From: Collybiopsis luxurians FD-317 M1
Taxonomy: Eukaryota > Basidiomycota > Agaricomycetes > Agaricales > Omphalotaceae
Reading direction: 5' to 3'
DNA: 64,000 nucleotides
NCBI GenBank assembly: GCA_000827265.1
Contig: KN834749.1
Coordinates: 2,407,500-2,471,499, forward strand
In this document: positions 47,401-58,260 of the stretch, one piece after another
How positions within the stretch are numbered: the first letter of the stretch is position 1
How the letters are laid out: every line of letters begins with the position of its first letter
Position numbers and translations under genes: made by a program
Notes under the pieces: generated by a model
Database searches by the model: none
What the model saw: the letters and a program-made list of their open reading frames with translations, nothing else
Told to the model about the DNA's origin: nothing

Positions 47401-50400
47401 GATGGCGATGTTGTGGGTCTAAATTATCTTTTCACACCATGCTTTCCGACACAGTTACGGCCAAGTAGCTTACCACCAGAATGATCGTTCTGTCTTGCAT
47501 CAGCTCACCGGAAAAGAGTTTGTCTACTATCCACTTTGAAGTATGCACACTACAGAAAAGAAGGTTATTTTGGAAGCCATCACCTGACGTGAGAGCGGCT
47601 TACTCGAGTGCGGCCAGCACATCATCCAGCAAGATGATTTTCGCGCTGGAATACACAGCCCTGGCGAGGGTAATACGAGCTCTCTGCCCTCCGCTAATAG
47701 ATAAACCCTTGTCGCCTAGTTCCGTGGCGTCGCCGGCTTCGAATAACGAGATATCTCGCTCCAGACCACATTGATGGATAACCTTTTTGTACCGTTCCTC
47801 ATCGAAAGGCGAACCAAAGACGATGTTGTCCTAAAGTTGTCATTACAATTAGTTCGGCTCATATCGAACCGTTGGTAGGAAGGAACATGCCCGAATCGTT
47901 TCATTCTGCACCCAAGATTCTTGCGCAGCGTAGGCAATACCATCTCCTCGAGGAAGATTATACCACGAATCAGGTCCAGAAGGCACAAAATGCATCTCAG
48001 CTAGTATATATCGGCCCGCCATCAGTCTGGGTGAGGAAGAGAAACAATTAAGGGTTCTTACAGAGTAACGCCATCAACAGGGAGGTCTTGCCTGAGCCCG
48101 TCTCACCAATAACCAAATTCACGCAATTCTTTTTGAACAAGAGTTCACCTTCGATCCTCAGCATGAATCTGCGCTTGGAAGGTGTAAGCGATCCATTCAC
48201 GTCTGAAGACCAGACAAAATTGGCATTGCGGAATCCGATCTCTTGAGAATCGGAAGGTGCATGGGCGGAGGTAAAGAGTTCATTTTCACCTGCTTTTTCG
48301 GAGAAAGAATCCAGGAGTTCCGTCTATAATGGCCGCATACATAAGTACAGTCGCATGTCTGGTATAAACGGTCTTGCTCACGTTTTTCACAAAGTCGTTA
48401 ACACGGTCCAGAGATACTCTGGCGGAGATTGTTTCGCTCACGGACCTAAAAATGATACGCATTTGTTCACGCAACATATCAAAGACCGACATGGAGCTGA
48501 ATATGATTGAAGCTTTGATTGTTTGCTTCATGAAAACTGACTGCGATTGAAAGAGAAACACTAAGTACCCGAACATCCTTGAGAATGCAAAGATAATCAC
48601 GAACACTGAAAAAGTCAAGTCGTCAGTCAATTTCCAAGGTGAAGTCGATAGATGAACGCACTAGGTAACAAATGTTGCGATCATAGTTAAAAGCGGAATA
48701 ATATAGCTGTGTTGAAAGGACCGATGCTGTCAAAAGAAGGCTCCGACATTACGATTTGAGAATGCGTACGTGATGATCCCATTGATCATATCGAGAATCT
48801 GCCTAAGTTTGATCCAAACCAATTCCTCGTCCCTCTTTGCGGCAATCTTGGCTTCCGTCTTACCTTCCCATCCAAACAGTTTGATCATCCGGAGAACATT
48901 CATGGCTGCACAGGATGAAAGTCGGCCGAATGAAGATCACGAAAGAGTACTGGCGTACGGACCTTCACTAACAGATTGAACTCTCGCATCCGTCTTCTTC
49001 AGCCTCTTCTCCTGGGCATTCTGCACCCCTTTGGCAATGAGTCCCGGTAGCGGGAACGAGAGTACCATCACAGCCAGTCCCACGAACGAACTCCAGCCCA
49101 GGATGATATACAAGAAGATAATACACAATGTAATCTGGACGGGAATGTACAGGACAACAAAAAGAAAATCCCTTCCATCGACAATGTTGTCCAAGTCCGT
49201 GGTGACGAGATTGTTGATTTTGCCAATGAGATTACTGGCGGAAGATTCGCCCGAGTCTTGTTCGTTATCCTTGGATTTCTTATCCTTTTTACTGTCCTTA
49301 CCGGCTGCTTTGCTCGTAGAGGAGATAGATGGAGAGCTGGAATGCATGGTAGAAGATTCGGCTTCTGTCGGGCTGACACTGACAGACTGTAGAGTGTCGG
49401 AACCATCGACGGTACCTTCGCGGGTAGAATCAGAGTCGGGAGTCAGAGTCTCTGGAGAAGATGTCGTAGAGGTAGAGTCAGCAGTCTCAGCCTTGACCCG
49501 TATACGCAAGGAGTGCTCAAAGACCAGTTGGGTAATAATCGCCTGACCGCGGACTAATGTCCGAGTCTGAACGATGGAGATTCAACACATGTGAATTCAG
49601 AGTGACTGCAACAAAACACTTACCGCGATGAAAATGTACCATTGTATTGCAAGAGTTCCACCGACGGGCCCCAGGAAAAGCCAGAGGATCCAAAACCAAG
49701 GGCGAACGACATTATCTTCACCTCCAGATTCAAGATACCGCAGAAGCCCATTGAGACCAATGGGAGCTGCAAAATTCGCAAAGACATGTAGCAAGATCAT
49801 TGCAGCGAGCTGCATGTATTCTCTACGGAATATACGCATCAGACCGAAGAATAAATGTCGCTTTGGAGCACCAGAAAATAGGTCCAAACGCTGGGAAAGC
49901 CGTTGTGTAGTAAGTATCGTCGAGTTCGGAAAATCTGCGTGCACCTCACCTTGAAACTCAGATCTTTGAGGTGTTTAGCAGCATCGTTATCATTGAGAGG
50001 CGGTAGTTTGCCATAGTCTAAATGCGTGACACGGTACGCAGCAGATACTAGTGGGTCTAGGAAGCTGTAGATAATCAAGGAGAAGATTGATGCGGTCTGC
50101 TCTGGGTTGGGTCTCGGAGAAGGATTCTGTTGGAGCGTGATAAAAATCAGTACACTAGTACTACAAATAGCGATGTCGTAAACGCGAGATATCACCTTCG
50201 GATCAACTGGAACATACTGCCGGGGAATGACAAGAGGAACAATCATTGCGGTGAATGTGAGGACGGCAACCTTTGCCCATAGAATAGAACCCTCAGAAAG
50301 GTCTTGGGGTCTGAGGGTGAACGTGACCAAAGGGTACACATCGCGATAACAGTATACGCCAAGCGCAGCAAGGAGGACCGTATTGACGTGTCGGATAACT

Positions 50401-51117
50401 ACTTTGCTCCACCTAAGCTTCGCGGTGACCGATATGAGAGCGAGAAGGGATGTATAGAGCTACGGGAAAGGTAGGTAAGTTTACTGGACGAAGTCTGGGA
50501 GCGCGGTGGTTACGTACAAAGGTAAGGGACATAGCAGCCTCCAGCCATTCTCGTTTGGAAAAATGAGTGCCGTATTTGTTCTTCGGATGTTTTTTGCCCC
50601 ACTTTCCCAAAGTTTCAAAGGTGTCTTCCGCCCCGCCGAGTTCTTCTTGGGTTCCGACTCGTTCAATTTCGTCGAAGACTAAAGAAGTTATGGAAAGGCC
50701 GAGTAGAGTCAGAGAACCTAGTAGTCTGAATATCATGTACATGTAAATAACAGGTCCACCATGTTCTGCGACATGGATCTTGACTTCCTGCACTAAGTTC
50801 TCTGGTTGAGCATAATTCCATACAGGCTCCTCTGCGTTGATGCTTTGCTGCCGACGGAACAGTTTTCGAGCAGATGAGGTGTCTGCTATGATGTGAACCA
50901 AAAAAACAAGGACGGAAGCGGCGGCGAAGTATAGAGGAATGATAAGGGTGCTTGTAAAGATACTGTAATTGATGAGTTGGAAATTTTTCAATACAAAAAG
51001 AAGTACTTACGCCGTTCTGCTTGGACTCTTGTCAATTAGTGCGACCAAATTGATCTTGTCAAAGACGGTCTGGGAATTGAGAGACGAAGCAGAGAGCTCC
51101 GACCATCCAATGTTCAT
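44478..51117 (-). CDS. ABCC-type (MRP/Ybt1-like) full ABC transporter
   Basis: A large gene of more than twenty exons, from MNIGWSELSASSLNSQ at 51117 to DKHQ and TAA at 44478, about 1,450-1,500 residues. The N-terminal region has several membrane helices (TMD0-like, for example LIIPLYFAAASVLVFLVHI). TMD1 follows, then NBD1 with Walker A GETGSGKTSLL (about 48075-48110) and signature/Walker B region GLSISGGQRARITLARAVY and IILLDDVLAAL (about 47600-47710). An acidic linker (EGRIESQGTVSEAL) precedes TMD2. NBD2 has GVVGRTGSGKSS, spliced from three exons near 45430-45540, and NLSVGQRQILALARAL. The C terminus carries VTLITVAHRLQTIMDADKI. ABCC proteins export conjugates, drugs or bile-acid-like anions, often at the vacuole. 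TMD1 contains a Ser/Thr-rich then Lys-rich insert (about 49260-49500). The substrate is not predictable. Confidence 0.92.
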
Positions 51118-51286
51118 GGTGGTGGTTAAGAGGAGCTGCAAGTCAACAAGTCCGCAAAATGACTTTAAACAGTTCGGGAGCGGTTGTATGATTAAGCTAA
51201 GCGCTCAATATAGATTAAGATACAATGATAAGATTTGACAAGACATCTGATTTGAACAGAAATTACTGTTGGGGCACGTTGGGGAT

Positions 51287-51367
51287 GGGCACTTGGCACA
51301 GTTGGTAGCGCGCACGCTTCGCATGGAGAATTGCGTGAGGTCGGGAGTTCGAATCTCCCAGTGTCCA
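51287..51367 (+). tRNA. tRNA-Ala (anticodon CGC) with an 8-base intron
   Basis: The acceptor stem GGGCACT / AGTGTCC pairs fully and contains the G3-U70 wobble that marks alanine tRNAs. The anticodon stem CACGC / GCGTG encloses 15 bases instead of 7. Placing the intron after position 37 removes TGGAGAAT and leaves the loop TT-CGC-A-T, anticodon CGC. The T arm GGGAG-TTCGAAT-CTCCC is perfect and the discriminator is A. The D stem (GCAC / GCGC) has one A-C mismatch. The gene lies in the 439-base divergent promoter between the ABCC and F-BAR/RhoGAP genes, so Pol III transcription occurs inside a Pol II promoter region. Confidence 0.85.
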
Positions 51368-51556
51368 TTTAAAGTTTCCAGTTTTCGCTTTATTGCATAA
51401 TTATTTTTTAATTTTTTAATTTTTGTTTTACTCTTCATCCCAAGTAATGGCTCAGAAGCTTTTGGGACTTGGAAAAGCTAAACCTACTGTTTACGTGTGT
51501 TTAGACGCCTGTGGCCAAGGGTGATGTAAAGGGCGCTTAAGGATTTTGAATTCACG

Positions 51557-54234
51557 ATGCAGAACAACCATGATGGCCAACCTGCTCCTCCACGAAATTC
51601 AATCAGCTCTGACGCTCCAAGTCCACTCACTGGCCCAATCCCTCTATTTGACGTTCAGCTGCGTTTCATGAACGACTCTTATCTCAGCTTTTTCAGTGAA
51701 AGGTCTGTCAACTTTCGCGCTATCTTGTTCCGGTGTCCGTCTCATTACTTTTCAGAAAACGAATCGAAGAAAACTAGTGAGCACTTTTCTCCAAAGCTCG
51801 GAATGCTCTTAAACTGGATACAGTGTGGATGCCTTGTTGAAGCTGTACAAAAAGCTCAAGTCTATCGACTCTTTTCTCGATGATCGGAGTGACATGAGCA
51901 CCGCTCGCATGGCTTGGTCAGAAATCAGAGAAAACATCGAGCGAGGTGAGTTCCCATTCTTCTCTTTGCCAATTTTATTCATCCCTGCATTCTCCAGAGG
52001 CCCAAGCCAGACAAGCCTTTCTCCATACCTTGACTTCAGACATTATCAGTCCGCTTTCGTCACTAAAGGTTCGCTATTTCCCATTCCCGATCGTTTATAT
52101 CTCATCATAACCTAGGAAACTCAAGAGAGAATCAGAAAGCGAATCAAGGAAGATCTCAAAGAATCAACCTCCGCGTACAATGAATACGCCGAAGTAACTT
52201 TGCCCAAGTTGAAGTCGCGATACACCAAAAAGTTTGCAGAGGTGGAGGTGAGAACTTACTCTTTTCATACCCCAAAGTTCTCTTCCAACGAATTGGCTGG
52301 CTGTAGGAATCTAAGCGAGCAGCAGCAGCAGCTCCTCCAACTTCGCCCACTGTACCAACTGCAGATTTCCAAGGGCTCTCTAAATCCTCAAGTATGACGC
52401 GGCCTACTGTCACCTCTCCTCAGCCACTACGAGCTCTCGATAGACGGCCGTCAGGAAGCGCTCCAAGCGGCCGAAATCGTTCCCCCTCCTCCAATACTGC
52501 GTTCGCCGATCTCGCCCAGCAAGGCAAGAAGCAGCTCAATACGCTCATGGGCTTTTTAGACAAGAGTGGAACTGTTAAGGAATCGCTTGGTGGCGGAAGG
52601 GAGAACAATGCCTTGCGAACAGTTCGGGCTAAGCGCGAGCTTGATGAGGCTGATAAGGAGTATCGAAAGGCTGTGTATTGGCTAGAAACGTTAAGGCTGA
52701 GACGGACCAAGATTCTGGAGAGTGGCTACAACGTGAGTCTTTCACATTTCCCTAATAGACTAATGATGTAATTATTTCTGAAACAGAGTCTTTCCACGTT
52801 TGTCGAGGAATGTTCAACAGCCGTCAAAACTGCACTAGAAAGATATACCGACAATATGACCGCTACTACGACTACTCAAACTCAGCTTTCGACTCACGCC
52901 CGTTCTGTCGTCAATAAGATCTCACCAGAAAAGGACAAGAATAGATTCGCGTCTCACATCCCTCGTTCTTTAGCCTCTGCCATACCCGATCCTATCCTAT
53001 ACCATCACGGCCAAGTTGGAGAATGTCATGACTTGGTCTTTGGCTTCAGCTTGCTAGATTACGCCACGACGAAGAACCTTCCAGAAGATGAGGTTCCGAA
53101 GATTGTCCGGGTGTGTATCGCGGAGATAGACAAGCGGGGATTGGATGCGGAGGGAATATATAGGGTTTCAGGGAGGCACGCCATCGTGCAGACGTTACAG
53201 CACGAGTATGAGAAGGATGAAGCCAAGTTTGAGTTTAGGCCTAAAGATGACATATATGCCGTCGCCTCGCTGATCAAGGTGGATTTATTCTTCTTAGAAT
53301 GCCAGGAACGCGCTGACATGAACTCTTAGCTCTATCTCCGGGAATTACCTGAACCGGTGTTTAGATTCTCATTACAAGACCGCATACAACACACAGAGGA
53401 TATTGGTGAGCACGCCGAATCGAAAAGTTGCATAGGCTGATTGATTCTTCCATAGCGGAACATCAATCCAAAGGTTTTGCACTGCTACGTTCGAAAATGA
53501 GACGATTACCCGCTGTTCACTACGCTACCCTCAAAGTCCTCCTCGAGCATCTTGCACGCGTGGCAGCCAACTACGAAAGGAACAAAATGGACTCGAAGAA
53601 TCTCGCGATTGTCTTTGCAGGTGTAATATTCGGCGAGGATGAGATTCCGAAAGCAGGCGACCTACTCAGCTTGCAAACATGGAATGATACGCTCATGGAA
53701 GATCTCATTAACAATGCACACATCTTGTTCTCTGACGATCCGAGTACAGCTACGAACCCGAATGCCCCAAGCCCCCATCCTTTACCTGCTCCACCCCCTG
53801 GTGAACCAACCCCCGTGTATTCGTACGGATCCAAGACGACTAAGATCGTCTCTATCCCTTCCGCTCTCAATACTGCCGCTTTATCAGCGTCAGAAGACTT
53901 TACACCAAAACTTCCTCCGAGGCCCGCGAGCAGTATACACCCTTCCGCTCGAGGTCCGTCGTCGCCAACGAAGGAGCGAACAGATATGGGTCCCCCGCCA
54001 TTACCACCTCGGCCACGAGGCGGCGATTCGACACCTCCTTCACCCTCCGTATCTTCGTCGGTGTTTGAAACAGATGAATCTGCGTCATACAACGGAGAGA
54101 GTCTCACTCGAACTTCTTCCGCTGACCCACGGTCACCTACGTTGCCCTCCATTGGCGAGTCTGAGTCGGGAGAGCCGGTAAAGTCCATAGTGTCAGAGAC
54201 GCCAGAACTGCAGGAAACGGCGACATCTACATGA
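51557..54234 (+). CDS. RGD1: F-BAR / RhoGAP protein (Rgd1-like)
   Basis: Multi-exon gene from MQNNHDGQPAPPRNSISS at 51557 to the TGA at 54232-54234, about 730 residues. The F-BAR coiled region includes YLSFFSERKRIEENYVDALLKLYKKL, MAWSEIRENIER and ETQERIRKRIKEDLKESTSAYNEYAE, and continues after a linker with VRAKRELDEADKEYRKAVYWLETLR. The RhoGAP domain has the arginine finger in GLDAEGIYRVSGR, then LIKLYLRELPEPVFRF and YERNKMDSKNLAIVFAGVIFG. The C terminus (from about 53740) is disordered and polyproline-rich. Yeast Rgd1 inactivates Rho3/Rho4 at sites of growth and septation and binds membranes through its F-BAR. The arginine finger and the conserved Lys/Asn positions are present, so activity is expected. 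Confidence 0.93.
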
Positions 54235-54769
54235 GCAAACTCTGAGGCTGTTGGGTGTTTGGTGTTCTGGATAGACATTGATCTTTTTCTATTTTATTTC
54301 ATTCATGATTCACGTTGTATGGCAGTCGACCCCCACAGCATTCCTAGCTTTTTTTTCTTGTATTCTTAAGAAGATATCCGAATTTGATACCCCTTATGGT
54401 TTTTTTTTCTTTTTCTGTGAACGGTTTCCGCGTCTTGTATCTGGTTGTTACCCTGTTACCCATGTATGAAGCACTCTTCTACTTCCTATCCAAATGACTG
54501 GACAAACAGTATCTAATCCTTTGCCTCTTCGTGTATTACTTCTAATGCATTGAGCAGATCAGTTGTAACTATTTTGTACCGACAGTGATGATATAGTAGT
54601 TTAGTTTCTATCTACGTAGTACAAATCCTTTTGCTTGTGACAGAAAAAAAGGTTATTAAAGCAAAGCGATGCAAGCGACGATAAGATATAACGGAAAACA
54701 GATACATAGCGAGAGATGCACAGAACTACAAGAAAGATGCTACAGCAGACTAGAGGCTCATGGCGGCGA
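54235..54769. other. Convergent 3' flanks of RGD1 and the first PIF1 gene
   Basis: This 535-base AT-rich region lies between two converging genes, with long T runs near 54288-54410. No supported coding frame or motif is visible. Confidence 0.45.
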
Positions 54770-57442
54770 TCAATTTGGAAGACTGTCAAAGTAATGAGAG
54801 ATGGAGTCATCTGTGTCCATCTCCTCCCACTCGGATTCGGGTTCTCGTTGGATAGGCCGGGCTGTGGGACGGGAGATTAATTGGGGGCTGGGTAATCTAG
54901 TTCCCCGCACTAGCGTCGAAGGACCTGCGTGGCCGGCGCTGTTAGTGAGGGGTGCGGTAGCAGTCCTCATTTGAGGCATCCACTCGTCTTGCCAAGCCAA
55001 GACACGAGGGTGTGCTTCGATCCTGCGAAAATCATCTAATTCAACATTTACTCAGGGTAGCGAGATACGAGGGAAACGTACTTTGTAGGATTGAAATTCA
55101 CGATTTGCAGACCTTCTAATGAAGTGGCTCGAGAGATGGCGACGTACGCTAAAGACGATCGAAATCAGACTTGCAATTCGAGGGAATAAAAAAGTAGCTG
55201 TGCGTCACCTTGACCTTTTTCGAAAACCCTCCCCAGATCAACCTTCACCCTCTCCATTGTTTGCCCTTGCGACTTGTGCATGGACAGTCCCCAAGCTAGA
55301 ATCAGCGGAACTTGAACCCGCTTGGCTTCCTCGTTTCCCATGAAACCTTCAACAGTGAAACTTGTCGGGGCACACAGTAGCAGAATCCCTCCGGCGAACT
55401 CGACTAAAGGCCATTTGTCACTATTGCCAAACTTCACGCCCTCGTTTATCTGCTTAAACTCTAGCCCGGTGGCTTCAGCTCTGGGTTGGCTTTCAGGTGC
55501 CGTAACCTTATCCTGCAACCCATTGACGTTGAGTTGTTGACGGTGGTTTTCAACAATTTTGATCTTTGCCGCTAGGGCTTCGTGTGAGGTCATGAAATCT
55601 ACGACCTTACCAAGAGAACCATTGACCAAAGTGCCTTGGATGATATTCTAAGGCGGAAAGCTTGAGATTCGGTGAGTGCGGAAAAAGCTGGATGCTCTAC
55701 CTGTATCAACATAACCTGCGCTCCGACCTACAACAACCAAATTAAACTGAAGAGTTCATACTCAATGTTAAACTGCTTATGACCTTGAGAGTAATGCGTT
55801 CTAGCACCACTTCATCGTCCAGCAGTTTCACAGCATCCTTGAGTTTTAATTGGCTACCATAAACGTCCATTCCACGGTAATCCATACTCCTATACGTGAA
55901 GGAATGTCCAGGAAGCGAGTCCAGTCGTTCAGAATTATGAGCTTGCACCTCCATTTTGGTAGCAAATCTAGAACACCTTTTTGAACTCTCGCGAATCAAA
56001 AATGTAATGAGAGGACATACAGACAACACGGCTCAATACCATCAGTGAAGTTCAAGGGACGTGACAGTGAGGCGAGTTTTCTGATATGTTCACTAGAGAG
56101 TTTGCCGACTCTCATAGCGGAGAGAATGTCGACGAATTCTATGATGGAGCTCAAGATAGAGTGAATGAATGAATATTGGATCAGTGATAATACGAACCTC
56201 GATCGCGCTGACGGAAAACATGCGTTAACAATATCGGTTTGCCCATACATCGATCCCACGACTCTGCCTGGAATGCAAAGGTGGAAACTTGTTTGTGCTG
56301 ATAACTTTGCTCTGGCACTGGAGGAAGCTGACAAAAGTCTCCGCAAATGACGAGCTGAAACGAGTCAAGACTCAAGAGCCCTTCTAAAGCAATACAATTT
56401 TGCTAGCAAACCTGAAGACCTCCGAACGGTAATTCACTTCCTCGCACTGCACGTCCAATCTCTTCTAGCTTGTCAAAAAGCCTTCCATCTATCATGGAAA
56501 CTGAAATGTATGGGTTGAGAGGAAAATGCTCGTTGAGATAATTATACATACTCTCATCAATAATCAAAGTATCAGTGCTGGTCCAATTCAGAATTTTTAA
56601 AGAACGCTTGATTCGCCGAACAAGGGTCTCGGTTTTTTCTTTGCCAAGGCCTATGCCTGCCCAGGAATGAAGTGTCGATCCCCCAACATTAACGCCTGCA
56701 ACGTTTTCGTTCGACAATTATGACAATTATGACAAGCTTGGTTTTATTACTGACCTGCAATGCCTGTACTCGCGGTCATCGCCACTGACAAGCCCAGCTC
56801 GTCTCGTAGCGATTTTATAATCTGTCGCAGCAGAACAGACTTGCCAGTGCCGGCCGGTCCGGTGAAAAAAACGTTGCATCGTGATTTTACCATGTTTAAG
56901 ATCGTTGTTTGTTCTTCAGACAGTACAATCGGCTGAATCGCTCGGGGTGCAGTTGAAGCTGGGGAGCCTGAGGGATGTGGGGAAGTTCTTTGTTGGGGAG
57001 GCACCACTCGATTGAGAACGTCTTGACTTCCGCCTAGAGATGGACTCCGCAATATTGAGGGCAGATTTCGTTGATTATTATCACCAGATTCTTCCCAGTG
57101 AGAAGAAGAATTCGGGTATCGATTGTTGTTGTGCCTTTCAGGTGTTCTTGGTTGGGAAGGAGGATTTTGGTCGCGTAAAGCTTCAGTTATACGTAGGTAT
57201 CGTTCTGCTTGGGGGCGAGAGGGGAATCCCTTCAAATTGGAGAAGTACTGTAACAACAGACTTGAGACCAAAAGCGACCTAAGTGGAAACCGCAGAGTCT
57301 TACCACTGCAGACTGATCGTCAAAGTTGCAAGCTAATGCGTATAAACACAAGGTAGAGACATACCTCTGCTGGAACCTCTTGAATCTGTGAACCATCTGG
57401 CCCCAGTACAATGAAATATAGATTTGCACCTTGACTGGACAT
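54770..57442 (-). CDS. PIF1: PIF1-family 5'-3' DNA helicase, without hybrid-binding domain
   Basis: Starts MSSQGANLYFIVLGPDGSQ at 57442 and ends near DSISHYFDSLPN with a TGA at 54770-54772. I estimate 680-720 residues in about nine exons. After a Pro/Ser-rich leader come helicase motif I VFFTGPAGTGKSVLLRQI, motif Ia MTASTGIAG then VGGSTLHSWAGIGLG (PIF1 signature area), motif II TLIIDES, ISMIDGRLFDKLE, motif III CGDFCQLPPV, motif IV VFRQRDR, LVNGSLGKVVDF, and motif VI ILAWGLSMHKSQGQTMERVKVDLG. PIF1 enzymes unwind G-quadruplexes, remove telomerase from ends and act in mitochondrial DNA upkeep. No mitochondrial presequence is evident in the predicted N terminus. The second exon's acceptor (after GGTAAG near 57299) is my inference from frame. 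It is head-to-head with the second PIF1 gene. Confidence 0.9.
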
Positions 57443-58260
57443 GAGTGGCAAATGAAAGAGAAATAATGTGTGCGAAAGGTGAGTCACGTAATTGAGTTTT
57501 TACGCGTCGTGACTTTCAACGTGATCGTGACCCTCACACGGCCTACACTGGCGACTACAGTGGTAAGAATGCCTCTGCAACAGAATACAGCGCTGAAGGC
57601 AGTAATCGCAACTGTGTGCCAGCAAACATTTTTCGGCCCTCTTGATGAGTGCATAGCGGCTCCGTTAGATAGACGTTGAATCGCATACCATACCGCAAGG
57701 CCTAGGAATACCATTTTCGCAAGGGGTGCCAGAGATTCAGATAGGGGATACGCTATGTTGCCACGCGAGACGCGGTGGTCCAGAATATTCTATGATGGGG
57801 ACCAGCCGAAGAAGATGCCGTGGGATTCAGTCACTTAAAACGTCGGGTAAAAACTCTGTATGAACATTTAGGTTATCAAGAAAATCAAAAGCGGAAAATC
57901 GAGCTTGGAAAACACAAAGTCAACTCTGAAAGAAGTAGAAATCGTGCGTAGTATCAGTACTACTAGTAACGCTAATAGACGATCTAGGTATCTGAAATTG
58001 TGGAACATCTAGTTTTTGCACATGAGCACGCGACGGGGTAGTGCTATCAAGTCCAGCGGCCCTTCAATGCCGCTTACTGCCGATAGACCTCCTTCCTTAA
58101 ACGGGGGGGAGGGCCCCGTGAGAATCGTATTCCCGATCTGAATCTCTGGCACCCTCTTGCATTTTCGCATGGCCAGACGGACGGAAATTGTGGGAAATCA
58201 GCCAAGTCATAACGCGCCCATGGTTTAGATTTCCGTTTCTGCGCGTCCATCTGCTCAAAA
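57443..58260. promoter_or_regulatory. Divergent promoter region between the two PIF1 helicases
   Basis: The 818 bases between the start codons hold no supported gene. An ACGCGT (MCB type, typical of S-phase genes in yeasts) lies at 57502-57507, about 60 bases before the minus-strand PIF1 start. The word GTCACG occurs nearby at 57483. The two promoters need not be shared, since 818 bases is long for this genome. Confidence 0.35.

Noticed and set aside
49031..49546. Plus-strand frame of about 170 codons
   Set aside because: It mirrors the Ser/Thr-rich insert and membrane helices of the ABCC transporter on the minus strand and shows no domain of its own.
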